Shown here in pieces: positions 22,942-24,004 of a stretch of DNA of 24,004 nucleotides. The stretch covers positions 1-24,004 of IMG/VR virus record IMGVR_UViG_3300044993_000056; one strand, 5' to 3'. Position 1 is the first letter of the stretch; each line of letters starts with the position of its first letter. Under the pieces are notes generated by a model. That model saw only the letters and a program-made list of their open reading frames with translations. It had not been told where the DNA came from and made no database searches. The DNA comes from a virus. The position numbers and the translations under genes were made by a program.

Positions 22942-23756
22942 TTGAAGATGTCATCTGTTTCGGAATCGAAGGCCTCCGATTCTTTCGTTTCAGTGTGGAC
23001 CTTGGGCAGTGGTGCATTCTTCTCATTCTTCTCATTTAGCTTTTCCGAAAAATTTTCCGGCGGCGGTTGAGGCCCCTCCGATTTTTTGCTCCCCCCGGCG
23101 TCGTCGTCAGAACGGTGGATGACCCCCGCCCCTTCTTCAGCGAAAAGCTCGCCCGCGTTTTCCAGAAGAAGCTTGGCACTGCATTGGACTTCTTCGGAAT
23201 CTAGCAGATCGGCATCGTCATCACTGGCCAACTGATGGGCTTCGGCCTGATGCTGTTCCACGGTTTGGGCCTGCTTCTCGACTTGACCGCCAACCAACGC
23301 AGCCAGCGACAAATCCGCAGAGACTTCGACACGCTCGACAAACGCCATCAGTGACTTGCCCAGCAGCTCTGAAGCTTTAAGCCGTGCTTGAATGCCAACC
23401 GGAACATGCACCACCTTTTGCGCTTTGGCGCGTCTTTCCACCGTCTGGCCAGTGTCAGGGTCAATCTCCTGCACGGTGTCGATGACATCGATCAACTGCG
23501 GCTCTGATTCGACCCCGTCCACAACCCTTGTCCAGAACTTCTGCAACTCTTCTTTCGTCGCTATCGCACCTAATCGGTCTGCCCGGTGCCGGATTGCGAG
23601 CCTTACCGCCGGGTCATTGTAATACTGCTTCGCTTTTCGTGGCGTCACGGGGAAGCCTGCCTTACGCATTCGCTCCGTAGTGCCTGCAATCGTGCCATCG
23701 AATAACTGCACAAAGGCTCGCTTTTTCTCCAGCTCTGCTGTTGTCGCCAATTTCAT
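22938..23756 (-). CDS. terS: Terminase small subunit, 272 aa
   Basis: I start at ATG 23756 (MKLATTAELEKKRAFVQLFD), which overlaps the stop of the upstream resolvase frame as ATGA; a TTG at 23792 is possible but would overlap more. Residues about 15-60 carry the DNA-binding helix pattern F....G....T..RMRKAGFPVTPRKAKQYYNDP, followed by AIRHRADRLG. This matches phage small terminases that recognise the packaging site. A helical oligomerisation section follows, then an acidic, Gln/Glu/Asp/Ser/Lys-rich low-complexity tail from about residue 165, which makes the protein longer than typical small terminases (150-200 aa). It overlaps terL by ATGA. Confidence 0.8.
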   Translation of the reverse strand: MKLATTAELEKKRAFVQLFDGTIAGTTERMRKAGFPVTPRKAKQYYNDPAVRLAIRHRADRLGAIATKEELQKFWTRVVDGVESEPQLIDVIDTVQEIDPDTGQTVERRAKAQKVVHVPVGIQARLKASELLGKSLMAFVERVEVSADLSLAALVGGQVEKQAQTVEQHQAEAHQLASDDDADLLDSEEVQCSAKLLLENAGELFAEEGAGVIHRSDDDAGGSKKSEGPQPPPENFSEKLNEKNEKNAPLPKVHTETKESEAFDSETDDIFK

Positions 23757-24004
23757 GTTAAGACACCAAAGCCCGCTGCGATGCCTAGCCAATAGGCATC
23801 CACCGCATTGTCATCCGGTTTCGCTGCTGCCATCACTGCACACTTCTGCAGACGGTGGAACGCTTCAGCCATAGCCAGCTTATCAGCCAGCCCGCAACCG
23901 GTAGCTTGTCTTTTGACCTGCTGCACTGATACCGCGACCCACTGCTTGACGCCCGCACGATGGCCCCACAGCCACAGCGCGCCCCGGAAAGAGCCCCACA
24001 GTTG
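23753..24004 (-). CDS. RuvC-like Holliday junction resolvase, C-terminal part (partial, runs off right edge)
   Basis: An open frame enters from the right edge and ends in TGA at 23755-23753, giving 83 residues. It contains FRGALWLWGHRAGV, then VQQVKRQATGCGLADKLAMA and, near the end, DDNAVDAYWLG. RuvC-family resolvases end in this way: a 'v.p..vKk..tG.G.a.K..m' segment followed by an active-site helix with D-x-A/D-A. The last Asp residues should be metal ligands. In phages such enzymes resolve branched DNA before packaging, which fits the ATGA overlap with the small terminase. The N-terminal half, with the first catalytic acids, lies outside the window. Confidence 0.6.
   Translation of the reverse strand, partial: QLWGSFRGALWLWGHRAGVKQWVAVSVQQVKRQATGCGLADKLAMAEAFHRLQKCAVMAAAKPDDNAVDAYWLGIAAGFGVLT

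Noticed and set aside
1-24004. Search by eye for CRISPR arrays, tRNA genes, insertion sequences and att-like long direct repeats
   Set aside because: No regularly spaced repeats, cloverleaf-like sequences, transposase motifs or long duplicated segments were seen; coding density leaves little room for them.

Overview
The window is a 24 kb block of the late (packaging, capsid, tail and virion-core) region of a short-tailed dsDNA phage or prophage. Every credible gene lies on the minus strand, so the biological order runs from position 24004 down to 1. Coding is almost gapless, with stop/start overlaps (ATGA, TAATG) or spacers of under 40 bases nearly everywhere. The only non-coding stretch over 100 bases is 21353-21480. 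No tRNA, rRNA, CRISPR array, insertion sequence or integrase was seen. The capsid proteins look like those of podoviruses such as Bordetella phage BPP-1 (Bbp16-like cement protein, Bbp19-like small protein, epsilon15/BPP-1-type major capsid protein). The portal, tail tubular A/B and core proteins follow the T7 plan. A Gram-negative, probably pseudomonadotal, host is inferred from those relatives only; nothing here identifies the host directly.

Layout in transcription order: the 3' end of a RuvC-like Holliday junction resolvase (24004-23753); small and large terminase (23756-21481); a Rho-independent terminator followed by a sigma70-like promoter (about 21432-21365); dNMP kinase; a putative lysozyme-like protein with a Pro/Ala-rich N-terminus; a 66-aa proline-rich protein; portal; Bbp19-like protein; scaffold; major capsid protein; Bbp16-like cement protein; a 91-aa unknown; tail tubular A; tail tubular B; T7 gp13-like protein; T7 gp14-like protein; a 578-aa gp15-like helical core protein; a giant 3256-aa polyvalent protein in the gp16 slot; and the first codons of a tail fibre/tailspike that runs off the left edge.

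How the genes work together: terminase packages DNA through the portal into a shell built from scaffold, capsid and cement proteins. Tubular proteins A and B form the short tail that carries the fibre. The four proteins encoded from 12683 to 168 occupy the positions of the T7 ejection core (gp13-gp14-gp15-gp16) and probably enter the cell with the DNA. The most remarkable feature is the giant protein, which takes 41% of the window. I can read in it a hydrophobic N-terminal region, a SAM-methyltransferase domain, a DUF7178-like domain, a second zincin-like segment with a substituted motif, a Kinase-PolyVal-like domain, a HELGH metallopeptidase and a long LPD38-like C-terminus. This makes it a candidate multi-effector injected with the genome. 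Three [LY]FQ motifs sit at its apparent domain borders.
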